NCBI GenBank assembly: GCA_027943335.1
Contig: BSBK01007856.1
Coordinates: 613,763 to 677,762 of the forward strand
From: Chamaecyparis obtusa
Lineage: Eukaryota > Streptophyta > Pinopsida > Cupressales > Cupressaceae
Direction of reading: 5' to 3'
DNA length: 64,000 nucleotides
Part shown: positions 46,861 to 56,889 of the stretch, in pieces
How the letters are laid out: each line of letters opens with the position of its first letter
How positions within the stretch are numbered: the stretch's first letter is position 1
Notes under the pieces: model-generated
Seen by the model: only the letters and a program-made list of their open reading frames with translations
What the model was told of the DNA's origin: nothing
The model's database searches: none
Made by a program: the position numbers and the translations under genes

Positions 46861-48040
46861 TCAACAGTTGGCTTAGGTTTTGAAAATAAGAAACAAAAAA
46901 GTGTCCCTGTCTCAGCTGCGACAGACAATGACAATGACTCAGACTACGCACCTAATCTTTCCAATCAACAAGACATGTCTGATGATTGGGTGCCTTCAAC
47001 AAATCTCCTTTGGGGAGATTCAAAAGATTTGATAATTGACGGTCCTACTATCCCAACTATGACAGATAGTGACTATATGAATGCTAGATTGACAATGGAA
47101 AGTGTTGCTATCCTAGCTACGACAGATAGTAACAGTGCTAGTGTTGGAGAAGGGGAAACTCTTCCCAACCTTGAGGCTTCTACATCACAAAGCCCAAATA
47201 ATGATTCAGAGACAAACTCACATGAGTTCGAATGGGACTCACTTTCAGATGCAATAGTTGATTTGGACATGGATGTTGTCCACACTTATAGTACTCAACC
47301 CGATGTGACCAATGAGCCTAGTGTAGGACTAGAGGATTGGACTCCTCGAATTGCCTTAGTGGACGATGCTTCGTTTGGTAGGACAAATCTTGATTCGGGT
47401 ATCTTAGAGGGGGACTTGATGAATCCTGATTGTATGGTCATCAGAGATAACACCTTCCACATACACAATGTTGAACCAATCATTGACCTACCCCTTGTTA
47501 ATTTCCACCTAATTGATTGGTCTCAACGTCACCAAGAACCTCAGCTTTTAAACTTTCAGAATGACTATGAAATTGCTTGTTATCTAAATGCTCTTGCACC
47601 TGTAGTCTCTTCAACTAGTGAACTAAAAACAAGTATGATGGAGCTTGATATTAAGTACCTCAGTCTAAAAATAAAAGAAAAAGAGAAAAAGAAAAATAGG
47701 TTTGATGGCGAAAACCACTTTGTGGCGGTGTCGAAACCAAAAATAGTAAAAAGAAAAGACGTATCCGAGGGTGAAAACCTCTTTGAGGCACCTAAGGATG
47801 GGGTACTTAATAACTTGCCAAGCTACTTCCAGAACAGGTCATCAGTTCTCATTGAGCCCACACAACCAGTGAATTTGAATACAGAAGAGGCTCCCCAAAT
47901 AGTGCACCTTGCTCAGTCTCTATCAGTTGAAGAAAAAGAGGCATATACAAAGTTTTTGCAAAAGAAGAAAGTCAACTTTGCTTGGACATATTCTGATATG
48001 CCAGGGCTTGACACTGATCTTATTATGCATCATCTATCTA
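46861..48040 (+). pseudogene. Protease-RT spacer of element B
   Basis: Open from 46975, acidic and Ser/Asp-rich, without a known domain. It ends in the DMPGLDTDLIMHHL segment (about 47997) that precedes RT in gypsy elements. Long acidic spacers here are usual in Tat-type elements. Confidence 0.6.
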
Positions 48041-49340
48041 TAGCTCCAGGAATAAAACCAGTCAAACAAAAGTTAAGGAAAATGCATCCTCATATAGCTC
48101 TTCTTGTTAAGGCCGAATTAGAAAAGCTCTTACGCGCAGGATTCATTCGAGCTATCGACTATGCTGAGTGGATCTCCAATATCGTTCTAGTTTCAAAACA
48201 TGATGGGTCCATTCGCATTTGCACAGACTTTAGAGACCTCAACAAAGCATGCTCAAAGGATGGCTTTCCACTCCCAAACATAGACATGATAGTGGATATG
48301 ACGGCGGGTTATGAGATATATTCCTTAATGGATGAGTTTTCCAGATATAACCAGATAAAAATAGCTCCTGAAGATCAAGAGAAAATAGATTTCACATGTG
48401 CATGGGGAACCTATTGTTGGAATGTCATGCCATTTGGCCTAAAGAATGCAGGAGCAACATACCAACGAGCTATGACCATAATTTTTCATGATATGATGCA
48501 TAAGAACATGGAAGATTATGTGGATGATACCTTGGCTAAATCAAGAAAATGGGATACACACCTCGATGATCTGGAAGTAATTCTAGATCGCGTGGCACAG
48601 TTTCAGCTTAGATTGAATTCATAAAAGTGTGCATTTGGAGTTGCCTCAGGTAAACTCCTAGGATTCATAATTTCAGCAAAAGGAATAGAGGTTAATCCTG
48701 AAAAGGTCCAAGCTATCTTAGATATGCCACCTCCAAAGAACATAAGTCAAATGAGAAGTCTTCAAGGATGACTCCAATCTATACAGAGGTTTATTTCACA
48801 ACTTGCAGATAGAGCACAACCCTTTAATAAGACACTGCATAAGGGTGCTTCTTGTGTATGGAATGAGGAATGTCAAAAGAGCCTAAATCAAATTAAACAG
48901 TACTTGGATAATCCTCCAATTTTGATGCCGCCTATTCCTGGGAGACCATTGATTTTATACATTTCAGCAACAGAGTCTTCCTTGGGGGCATTATTGGCTC
49001 AATTAGATGATACTGTGAAAGAAAGGGCCATTTACTACATTAGTCGTACTCTAGTATCTTATGAGATCAATTATAATAACATTGAGAAGTCTTGTCTTGC
49101 AGTAGTGTTTGCTTCCCAAAAGTTGCGACACTATATGTTTGCTCATACCATACATTTGGTTGCAAAAATTGATCCTCTTAAGTACTTGCTTAGTAAGGCT
49201 GCCCTCACGGGTAGGCTTGCCAAGTGGATGATGGTTTTATCTGAATTTGATATAGAGTACATTGAAAGAAAGGCCATAAAAGGGCAAGCTATTGCTGACC
49301 AATTAGTTGACTTCCCAATTAAGGATAGTGTGCCTATTCA
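48041..49340 (+). pseudogene. Reverse transcriptase and RNase H of element B
   Basis: RT: VKQKLRKMHP, AEWISNIVLVSKHDGSIRIC, DFRDLNKACSKDGFPLP, VMPFGLKNAGATYQRAM, and the active site DYVDDTLAKS near 48512. Stops at 48622 and 48769. RNase H: PLILYISATESSLGALLAQ (first Asp position changed), AIYYISRTLV, LRHYMFAHTIHL, ending RLAKWMMVLSEFDIEY. All in the gag frame. Confidence 0.85.
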
Positions 49341-49970
49341 GGTAGATTTCCCAGATGAACACATTCTATACATGACCACTCGCACTTGGAAGATGTTCTT
49401 TGATGGTTCCCACATGCAAAATAGATCAGGTGCTGGAGTATTATTTGTCTCTCCACATGGGTACAACATTCCAAAGTCTTACAAACTTTTATTCCCATGT
49501 ACAAATAATATTGCCGAATATGAAGCTTTGACCAATGGATTGAAAATGGCTATAGAATGGAACATAACAGAATTACATGTCTTTGGGGATTCATAGTTAA
49601 TTATCAACCAAGTCAATGAGGAGTATCAAACCAAGGATGATAAATTGGTACCTTAAAAAAAGATGGTTGAATCATTGAGACGTTACTTTACATTTGTGAC
49701 ATTTCAATAGATCCCTAGGACAGAGAACAAAGCTACAGATGGTATGGCCACATTAGCTTCACTCCTTCAGTTGGAGCAACATGAATCAAGATTCGAATTC
49801 CTGGTGGAAGAGCTACACCATCCCATATTTGACTCATCTGAAAGCCATGTCATTTGTACCCTTGTCACACATGAGTCCTCCCGCTATGGTGCTATATATT
49901 CATATCTTCGTGATGCCATCATCCCCGACACATTCAACCAATCAGAACGTAGAAACCTGATTTGAAATGC
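49341..49970 (+). pseudogene. Archaeal-type RNase H of element B
   Basis: RTWKMFFDGSHMQNRSGAGV (49381), NNIAEYEALTNGLKMA (49505) and ELHVFGDS followed by a TAG at 49594, then RYFTFVTFQ and the TENKATDGMATLASL end. This second RNase H is the hallmark of the Tat lineage. Stops at 49594, 49654, 49708 and 49963. Confidence 0.8.
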
Positions 49971-51138
49971 CTCTCACCACACCCTTATCTTTGGTGATTT
50001 ATATAGGAGGGGTTTAGATGGGACGCTTCTTAGGTGCTTGGAAAAGGAGGAATCCACCCAAACGTTAGCAGACATCCACGAAGGCATTTGTGGTGGACAC
50101 TCTAATGGTCTTGCCATGGCCCGAAGGTTGCTTAGGGAAGGGTATTACTGGCCCACAATGCAGACAAATGCAGTAGCTTTCTCTAAGACTTGTGAGAAAT
50201 GTCAAAAACATGGCAATTTGATTCATGCACTAGGCAGAGAGCTAATTCCTTCTATTTCTCATTGGCCATTTCAACGCTGGGCCTTTGACCTTGTGGGGAA
50301 AATCCACCCCAACTCATCATGAGGACATAAGTTTATCATCACAGCTACTGATTATTTCATGAAATGGGTAGAGGCAGTCCCTCTTTCTGTTGCCTCAGGA
50401 AAAATAGTTTCCCTATTTATCCTGAATCATATTATTTGCCGATTTGGAGTGCCTTCTGAGATTATTACTGATAATGGAGGCCAATTCAAGAATAAGGACC
50501 TGAAGCATTTATGCAAAAAGTTTAAAATCAAGCAACACTAGTCCTCCATCTACTTTCCACAGGGAAACGGATAGGCAGAAGCCTCTAATAAAACCATTCT
50601 TAAAATCCTTCATAGAATAGTACACAAGAATGGTAGGGATTGGCACTTGCAAATCAATCTAGCACTATGGGCTTACAGAACAAGCATTCGCACACCTACA
50701 GGAGCTACTCCTTTTGCTCTTACCTATGGCACTGAAGTGGTATTGCCTTTAGAAGTAGAGATACCTTCACTCAGAGTCTCACTCAAAGGTTTAATTACAG
50801 ATGAGGATTACCGTGCCATGAGGTTACAAGAACTAGAACTTCTAGATGAGAAGCGTAAGGCTTCTTTTGATCACATGAGAGTATATCAGAAGTGTATGTC
50901 CAAAGCATTCAACAAGAAGGTTCGCCCTAGAGAATTTCAGATAGGTGATCTTGTTTTGAGAGAGAACCCTAAGAATCAACAGAACAAAGAACAAAAGGGC
51001 AAGTTTGAACCTAATTGGCTTGGACCATACATTATTACAACAGCTTTTGGTACAGATGCATATTTACTGTTGAATGAAGATGGAGAACAGCTCCCTAAGC
51101 CCATCAACATTTTGCACCTAAAGAAGTTCTATCCTTGA
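49971..51138 (+). pseudogene. Integrase of element B
   Basis: HHCC domain: HEGICGGHSNG...CEKCQKH (50075-50215). Core: AFDLVGKIHP, IITDNGGQF and, after a TAG at 50539, FPQGNG then a TAG and AEASNK (Glu kept). C-terminal region: FALTYGTEVVLPLEV, ELLDEKR, FEPNWLGPYIITTAFG and LHLKKFYP before a TGA at 51136. No chromodomain. Stops at 50320, 50539 and 50572. Confidence 0.85.
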
Positions 51139-52747
51139 TGCCCATTTCTATTTGGGGGCATCCTTTGTACATATTTTATTGATCCTGAAAAAATACCAAA
51201 AAAATTGATATATGATGCTGAAAAAATCCTAAAAAGTATAAAAAGTCCTGAAAAAAACAAAAAAATCAAAAAATGCAAAAATTCAAAAAAATAGAAAAAG
51301 TGCCTTGGTGAAAACCTGGAAACAAGCGCCTTGGTAGCAAAAATACAAAAAAAGAAAAAAATGAAAAAAGATTCCAAGTGGTGAAAACCTGGAAACAGGT
51401 GCTACTTGTGGCCTTTGCACTCCTATTTATTAGCATGCGTCCTCGACACTGCACCTTTCTCCATCATACCCTGACCTTATTTGGCTTAGTCTAGAATTGG
51501 TCTTTGTCTTTGTCTAGGGGGCATAACTGTTAGCATAGGTCCTTTGGGTGCGTTTGTCTCTTGGGGCATTTCACAACAGGTGTTTTTCAACACCACCGCA
51601 AACAGTGTTTTTAAACACTACCCTTGCGTTGAGTGTTTCTTAACACTTCTCAGATGTCTTACCCAAATAGTTTAGTATGATGCGATATTTCTCATTAGTA
51701 GATATGATACTCAAAGTTTGACTCTATGACCAACACACACGAACTTAAACAATCAACTCATTGAGATATGTTGACTTTATTTTTCTTTGTGTGCTGTCTA
51801 TGAGGATTTCTTTGATGAGTGGTCTCTCCCTGAGAAGTTTTCGATGATGCATAGCTAGAAGACTGAGGGTATGAGAACATGTTTTATTTCTTTATCTTCT
51901 TGTGGGTATATTTTGTTGATCCTAACTGTCATGAGCATTTTATGCTGGTCTTACTTGACACTATGGATTGACAAGGTATTATCCTTGACTGTTTTGCGAG
52001 TGCATGCTTCTAGTTATCTTGAATTTCATGTGTCTTGATACAAACATAATCTCGCCATATCAAACTTAGGTAATCTCACTACACTAGTCATCTTGACCTA
52101 TATGTCTTTGATACCTACGTGAGATTTCCACATTTCTATCTGATAAAGATCATATTCATATCCACATAGTTATGCTAGTATGCATTGTATGATCTTACGA
52201 TGCTACCAATAACGCTCAATGATGATAATTAGATGTCTATAAGCGTTGTGACCTTGCAAGTCAACCACTTTCATAGTAGCTTGCATTTTTAGGTTCATGT
52301 TAGTCTAGTTTTGCATTTTTGCATATGGAGAGAGCTCTCCTTTTTTATCTTATGTGGACCTGTCAGTCGACTGCACTCACCTTTCCTTCTTCTTGATCAT
52401 GTCTTTCACTCCTTGTCTTTTTCATCTCGAACCTGTTCCTATTCATCACAAGGGGTTAATCCTATCATCACATATATATCACAACTATCATTTTTAGAAA
52501 CATGAGTCTATATCATACACATGAGCATTAAAAATACATCTACGAGAGAGAACATACACAAGCATATACATAAACATTTCGAGCAAATATACATCCATCA
52601 CAAGTGAGACATAAACACATGATATATCGAACATCCAGTAATCTCATATATAAATCAATGTCATGATACAATATACAATATGAGATCCCAAAATCTGGAT
52701 CAATGTCTCAAGATATGTCTAAATATCTAACAACCTCAAACCTAAAC
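51139..52747 (+). other. 3' region of element B downstream of pol
   Basis: Noncoding. An A-rich stretch with repeated CTGAAAAAA phrases (51185-51300), two copies of TGGTGAAAACCTGGAAACA (51307 and 51382), three tandem hairpins (51579-51647), then low-information sequence with many ATACACA/CATATA phrases to 52700. Confidence 0.6.
51579..51647. repeat. Three tandem hairpins, AGTGTT...AACACT type
   Basis: GGTGTTTTTCAACACC (51579-51594), AGTGTTTTTAAACACT (51604-51619) and AGTGTTTCTTAACACT (51632-51647), each a 6-7 bp stem with a tiny loop, spaced 9-12 bp apart. Confidence 0.75.
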
Positions 52748-54574
52748 CTAGGACTCCCTGCCACCCTCGTGAGGAGCTCGTGGTGGTGGAGGGGGCATGG
52801 CTCTCCTATCAGGTACCATATCTGATGCCCCTACCCTCTGAGAGTATGACAGTGCTCTCTGCTCCTCCGGAACGGCCTGAAGGTAGAGTCCATGATAGTA
52901 TGTTGCTCTCATCGTCTCCTGTCGGATCTCTAGAGCATCTGCCTGTGCCACCGCCTCGCGACATGCTATCTCTACCCTGAGATCGACTATCTATTGATCT
53001 CTCTCTGCTCTCAGATTTGCTAGCTATTGGTCCCTCACAGCTATGGTAATCCTCAGCTGCTGCATCTCTATCTCCAGAGCCTGTATCCGGGCTCTCAGAT
53101 CCTCCCCACCCGTAGGCTGATCCTATCATACCTCTGCCTGCCGATGAGCTAGTCTCACCTCATCCTCAGGAGTCATTGATCTCTATCCCCATGATCGTTT
53201 CCAGCCACCTGATCTAGATCCCTCCCCTCTCTCCATCCTCCTCCCTCTCCCCCACCTGCCGTCTCTGCCATCCCCTCCATCTCCTCCATCCCCTCCGTCC
53301 CCCCCATCATCACCCCTGTCTCCACCCTAGACTGGTCCCTGTGCATCTGGTATGGTAAACCGAGGGAATGGCACCCTGTGTCTCTTAGCCCTGTATGCTG
53401 CATCTACTCCCGCATCCGCCATATTCAGGAGATACTCCCAAGGCTCCCTCCTGATAGCAACTGTGTCCTGCACTACCTGCTGGTAATCTAGCATCGACAG
53501 CCACCCATGACCCTCCTCATCTCAGGCTCGTGCATATGTGGTAGTCTCCATGGAAACTCGCTGCTGGTGCCCAAACTGCCTCCAAACCTGAGTGATGTAG
53601 AATCTCTCAACAATCTCTAAGTATCGACCTACCAGTGGCCGAGTACACAACATATAACTCAGCTCATCCTCTGCATCACTCCATCCCTCAACCTCCTTGT
53701 ATGGCCTCCATGTGATGGAGGTCATCTCATCTAGAACCCATCGATAGTATGTCACATCCCCAGTATGGGCATGTGATATGAAGGCTGCATATCTATATAT
53801 ATATGGGTATCTCCTCTCTCTCGGCTGAACTCTAGGGCGTATCACAGCGATATGCTCCCAAGCCCACACCTATGCCAGGATGGCACCGCACGCCCATGTC
53901 TGACCGTCCCTGTAGACAATCTCATGCAGCTCATGATACATCTCCGCTAGTATGGCCGGACCCCATGCCATGCGCTGAGGTCTGCCTACCAAGTCTATCA
54001 GTAGCTTGGCCCATCCGAGTGGGAATCCCTTTTGACTGTGATCAGTCATCAGGATCTGTGAAATGATAGATGCCACAATACATGGCTCCGAAAAATCTCT
54101 ACCGAAGTCATCTAGCAGCCACTCCCAGCTGACGTGCCGATCAAGGATAGTCACATCCTAAAACATCTCCTAGATCATCCATCACCCCTCAGTCACATCC
54201 TGATCATAGTATACCTGTGCCATCACATGAATCATGTTAGTTTTCATCGTATGGAAACATTACACTTACACAATTATATCTAAAAACATGATTATACTTA
54301 CAGGCTCATCGTGGCATGGTACCCGTAGTATCATGTAAACATCCTCCAGTGTGATCGATGCCTCTCCGGTAGGTAGGTGGAAGGTGTTGTGCTCACTATG
54401 CCATCTCTCGGCAAGAGCAGTCAACAACCCATGATTGGCCCTGATATATGGGAATCTCAACAGATATCTGAATCCCATCGCTCTGATGTCAACATTGCCC
54501 AGATCATCTAAATCTCAGACAAACCGCAACCCGGTCACCTTTGGCGCTCTGATGATCAATGCCAGAAAGACCTC
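52748..54574 (-). pseudogene. Captured plant mobile domain (PMD) gene, antisense in element B
   Basis: Reads right to left in one frame. Exon part 54478-54302: HGLLTALAERWHSEHNTFHLPTGE and ITLEDVYMILRVP, the classic PMD (aminotransferase-like / MAIN-like) start. A canonical intron (54301-54215) follows. The second part carries VSWEWLLDDFG, QTWACGAILA, WAWEHIAVIRPR, LDEMTSITWRPYKE and ITQVWRQFGHQQ, all PMD core blocks. The tail has a Gly/Asp repeat near 53290 and a coiled coil (ARIQALEIEMQQLRI, LRAERDQ; 53080-52900), then a TAG at 52750. Another acceptor (GGCTTGCAG) near 54575 suggests further 5' exons. At least eight stops. PMD proteins occur in MULE and gypsy elements and in silencing-related host genes (MAIN, MAIL1); the role here is unknown. 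Confidence 0.8.
54215..54301 (-). other. Retained spliceosomal intron in the antisense PMD gene
   Basis: Minus-strand donor GTAAGTATAA and acceptor GATGGCACAG, 87 nt. It falls between codons (phase 0), and removing it joins the two PMD segments in frame. Confidence 0.7.
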
Positions 54575-55717
54575 CTGCAAGCCATTAAACCAAGCCAGTT
54601 GTTAGAACATATCATGATGGATGTCTAAAAATCAGTATCACACATCTTTAAACACGTAAAATTGTTTGGACCCATGTCATTTTTGCTCACAAATACTTAA
54701 AATTTCAAATTTTTCCCTTGGGTGATACTGCTTTTTGGAACAAGTATCGTGCGATACTTCTCCCTATAGCAGGGCGATATACCTTTGGGCGCGTGATACT
54801 TCACCGGGTATCGTGTGATAGTTCACCCGGTATCGTGCGATACTAGCGTCTATACACGTGCGATACTTTGGGGGCCCGCAAAGTATCACACGATATTCCT
54901 CCCCAAAGGGCGCGATAATTTTAAAGTATCGCGCGATATTTCACCTAAAACTACAAATTTGAAAATTAAAAAATTTAAAAACATGCTCACAATGTATTAA
55001 ATGACTCAAAAAATGCACGTTTTCCAAAAATGTACCGGGGTAGGATAGTGTGGTGGCCGGTTGTGCAACCGGGTGCGCTCGAATCGGTGCCTGTGGACGG
55101 GAACTACTACTTGTTGCGCCATTCTCTCTCTCTAAGCTCTCAAAATTCTCAAATCAATCAAAGTCAAATGATTTTGAAAATGACATTTTTTACCCCTTTT
55201 ATAGCATTTTGACTTTTTGACCAATTTTCAAAACACCTCATAATTGCCTAAAAATTGCACCCCTAGCTAATTTCGACGTCCTGGATCCATTTTCGGACTC
55301 GAAATTGAAATTTGAGGTCATCTTGATAGTCAAATCGCATTTCAAATCCTCTGCCTCTTATGTTCAGTTGACTGACCTTTTGAGACATAATTCTTCGATC
55401 TTTGATGGAATTTCTTCCTTTTCATGTCTCTCAATTTTCTAGTCTTTCATTCGCCCTATCTCTTTTATTATAGCTCATTGCTGGGGCATGTTTCATTACC
55501 TAATGGTTAATCTATTGACCTTTACCTTCGATTGTGATTTCATTCTGATTTGATCAAATCTTTATTGATTTTCTGCTTCTCCTCTACTTGCTTTCGATTT
55601 CGATTCCGAGGGGGCAGTACCTATGGGATTCTCATCCCTGATTTTCTTGATTCTCTTGATTCAGACATCTTTTGTGAGCTTTTGCTCAAATTTGAGATTC
55701 TTATCTCTTACTTTGAA
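54575..55717. other. Sequence between the PMD gene and the B 3' repeats
   Basis: Contains palindrome cluster 3. 54960-55540 may hold upstream exons of the PMD gene on the minus strand, but no start can be assigned. T-rich plus strand at 55540-55700 with GATTCTC/TTGATTC phrases. Confidence 0.4.
54721..54945. repeat. TATCGCGCGATA-type palindrome cluster 3 beside the PMD gene
   Basis: About nine copies: AAGTATCGTGCGATACTT (54742-54759, palindromic except at the centre), GGGTATCGTGTGATAG, CCGGTATCGTGCGATAC, AAAGTATCACACGATATT and AAAGTATCGCGCGATATTT. It is the same motif as clusters 1 and 2, and lies 145-370 bp upstream of the visible PMD exon on that gene's strand. Confidence 0.75.
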
Positions 55718-55876
55718 TGTGATCCTGAATCGACCTCATGTTCAAAGGCCTTTGTTTATGTTTGTCCGAGTGTGATCCCGAATCGACCTCACATCTGAGT
55801 TGTTTTGTGATCCCAGATCGATCTCACATTTCAACTTCATTCTTTGACTACATGTGTTCCCAAATCGATCACACAT
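55718..55876 (+). repeat. Four imperfect repeats TGTGATCCCGAATCGACCTCACA
   Basis: Copies begin at 55718, 55771, 55806 and 55854. Each starts TGTGA or TGTG and ends TCACA or CACA, so each is an imperfect inverted repeat around GATCGA. They end just before the polypurine tract. Confidence 0.7.
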
Positions 55877-55881
55877 TAGTC

Positions 55882-55894
55882 AAAGAGGGGCAAA
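55882..55894 (+). other. Polypurine tract of element B
   Basis: AAAGAGGGGCAAA directly before the 3' LTR (TGTATGCACCC). Confidence 0.85.
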
Positions 55895-56889
55895 TGTATG
55901 CACCCAAAAATGGTCGCCTAGACTTTGGGCCCCATTTATTCGATTTATTGATCCTGAATCAATTTTATCAATAATCAATATTTTCAACATTATCAATTTC
56001 TTGATCAAGTCTTAATTTCAATCATATATTGGATTTTTATCCTTGGGCTAACCATTTTATCCTAAGTTTTTATTTACTTAAAAGGAATATTTCCTCCCCT
56101 TTTAATAAATAAAAATCCCCACCTTTTCATCTTATCCTAAGTTGCACAAATAAAGCATTATTCTTGTTTTATAAAAAAGGAAAAGGCACTTTTGTCTCAA
56201 ATGGACACAAAGTCAATTCCTATTGGAGGATACTTGTGCACACGGATTGCTCCTCTTTTAAGCTCCACCGTCAATTAAGAATTTTGCCTCTTAATCCCCA
56301 TGGTCCATTCCTTTGCATTTCTTATAAAAGGAGAGCTCTCTCCCTCATTTTAGGACACTCATTTTTGTGCTAACTCTGCTGCAGGAATTCTTGAAGATTT
56401 TGGAGCATTTTAGAGATCATTGTTGCATTACATCTTAGAGTTCTTCATTTGCTTCATAGTTTGGTTTCCATTCTTGCATAGTAGTTCATGTTTATGCTTT
56501 CATAGCTTAGATTTCACTTTCAAGCTTTAGAATAACTCATCTAGCTTAATAGGAAGGATTGTAACACATTGCTATTTCTATTTCATAGCTTAATTTGTAC
56601 TTCCATTTTCATGGCCTAGCTTGCACATTTGCATTCTTATTCTTAGTTTGCATTGCATTGCATTTCCATTTGATTCTTTGGGGATATTGGCACTCTTGCC
56701 CTTGTCCTCATTCGAATCTCTCATTGTATGGTTGACTAGCAAGGTCACAAGCCCAATAGCTCTAGCTGAGAGCAAATCCATAATCTTGCAACTCCATGCA
56801 TAGAGAGCTATGGATCGATTTGCGAGGGCTCATTCTTGAGTTTCCTTTCATGTAAGGATCCATAGAAGTGCACTACTTTTGTGTGTACA
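55895..56889 (+). repeat. 3' LTR of element B
   Basis: 995 bp, TG...CA. Includes an 11-bp insertion relative to the 5' LTR near 56370 and TATAAAAG at 56323-56330. Confidence 0.9.
56323..56330 (+). promoter_or_regulatory. TATA box of the B 3' LTR
   Basis: TATAAAAG. It points rightward into the remaining part of the A 3' LTR and its ORF copy, so read-through transcription of that ORF from B is conceivable. Confidence 0.5.

Larger units (their letters stand above)
39793..56889 (+). mobile_element. Ty3/gypsy Tat-like element B (17.1 kb, complete ends)
   Basis: Complete: LTRs 39793-40776 and 55895-56889, PBS, a 2.4-kb leader, one gag-pol frame (43195-51138), a 4.7-kb 3' region with an antisense mobile-domain gene, PPT and 5-bp TSD. 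About 22 substitutions and one 11-bp indel separate the LTRs by eye (about 2%), so it is the youngest datable insertion here. The extra RNase H downstream of the usual RNase H, the C-x2-FH...GH...C Gag motif and the antisense extra gene place it near Tat/Ogre-type elements. Confidence 0.9.

Noticed and set aside
52780..53129. ORFs on both strands in the GC-rich 52.8-53.4 kb block
   Set aside because: Only the minus frame continuous with the mobile domain is supported; the others are shadows in GC-rich sequence.
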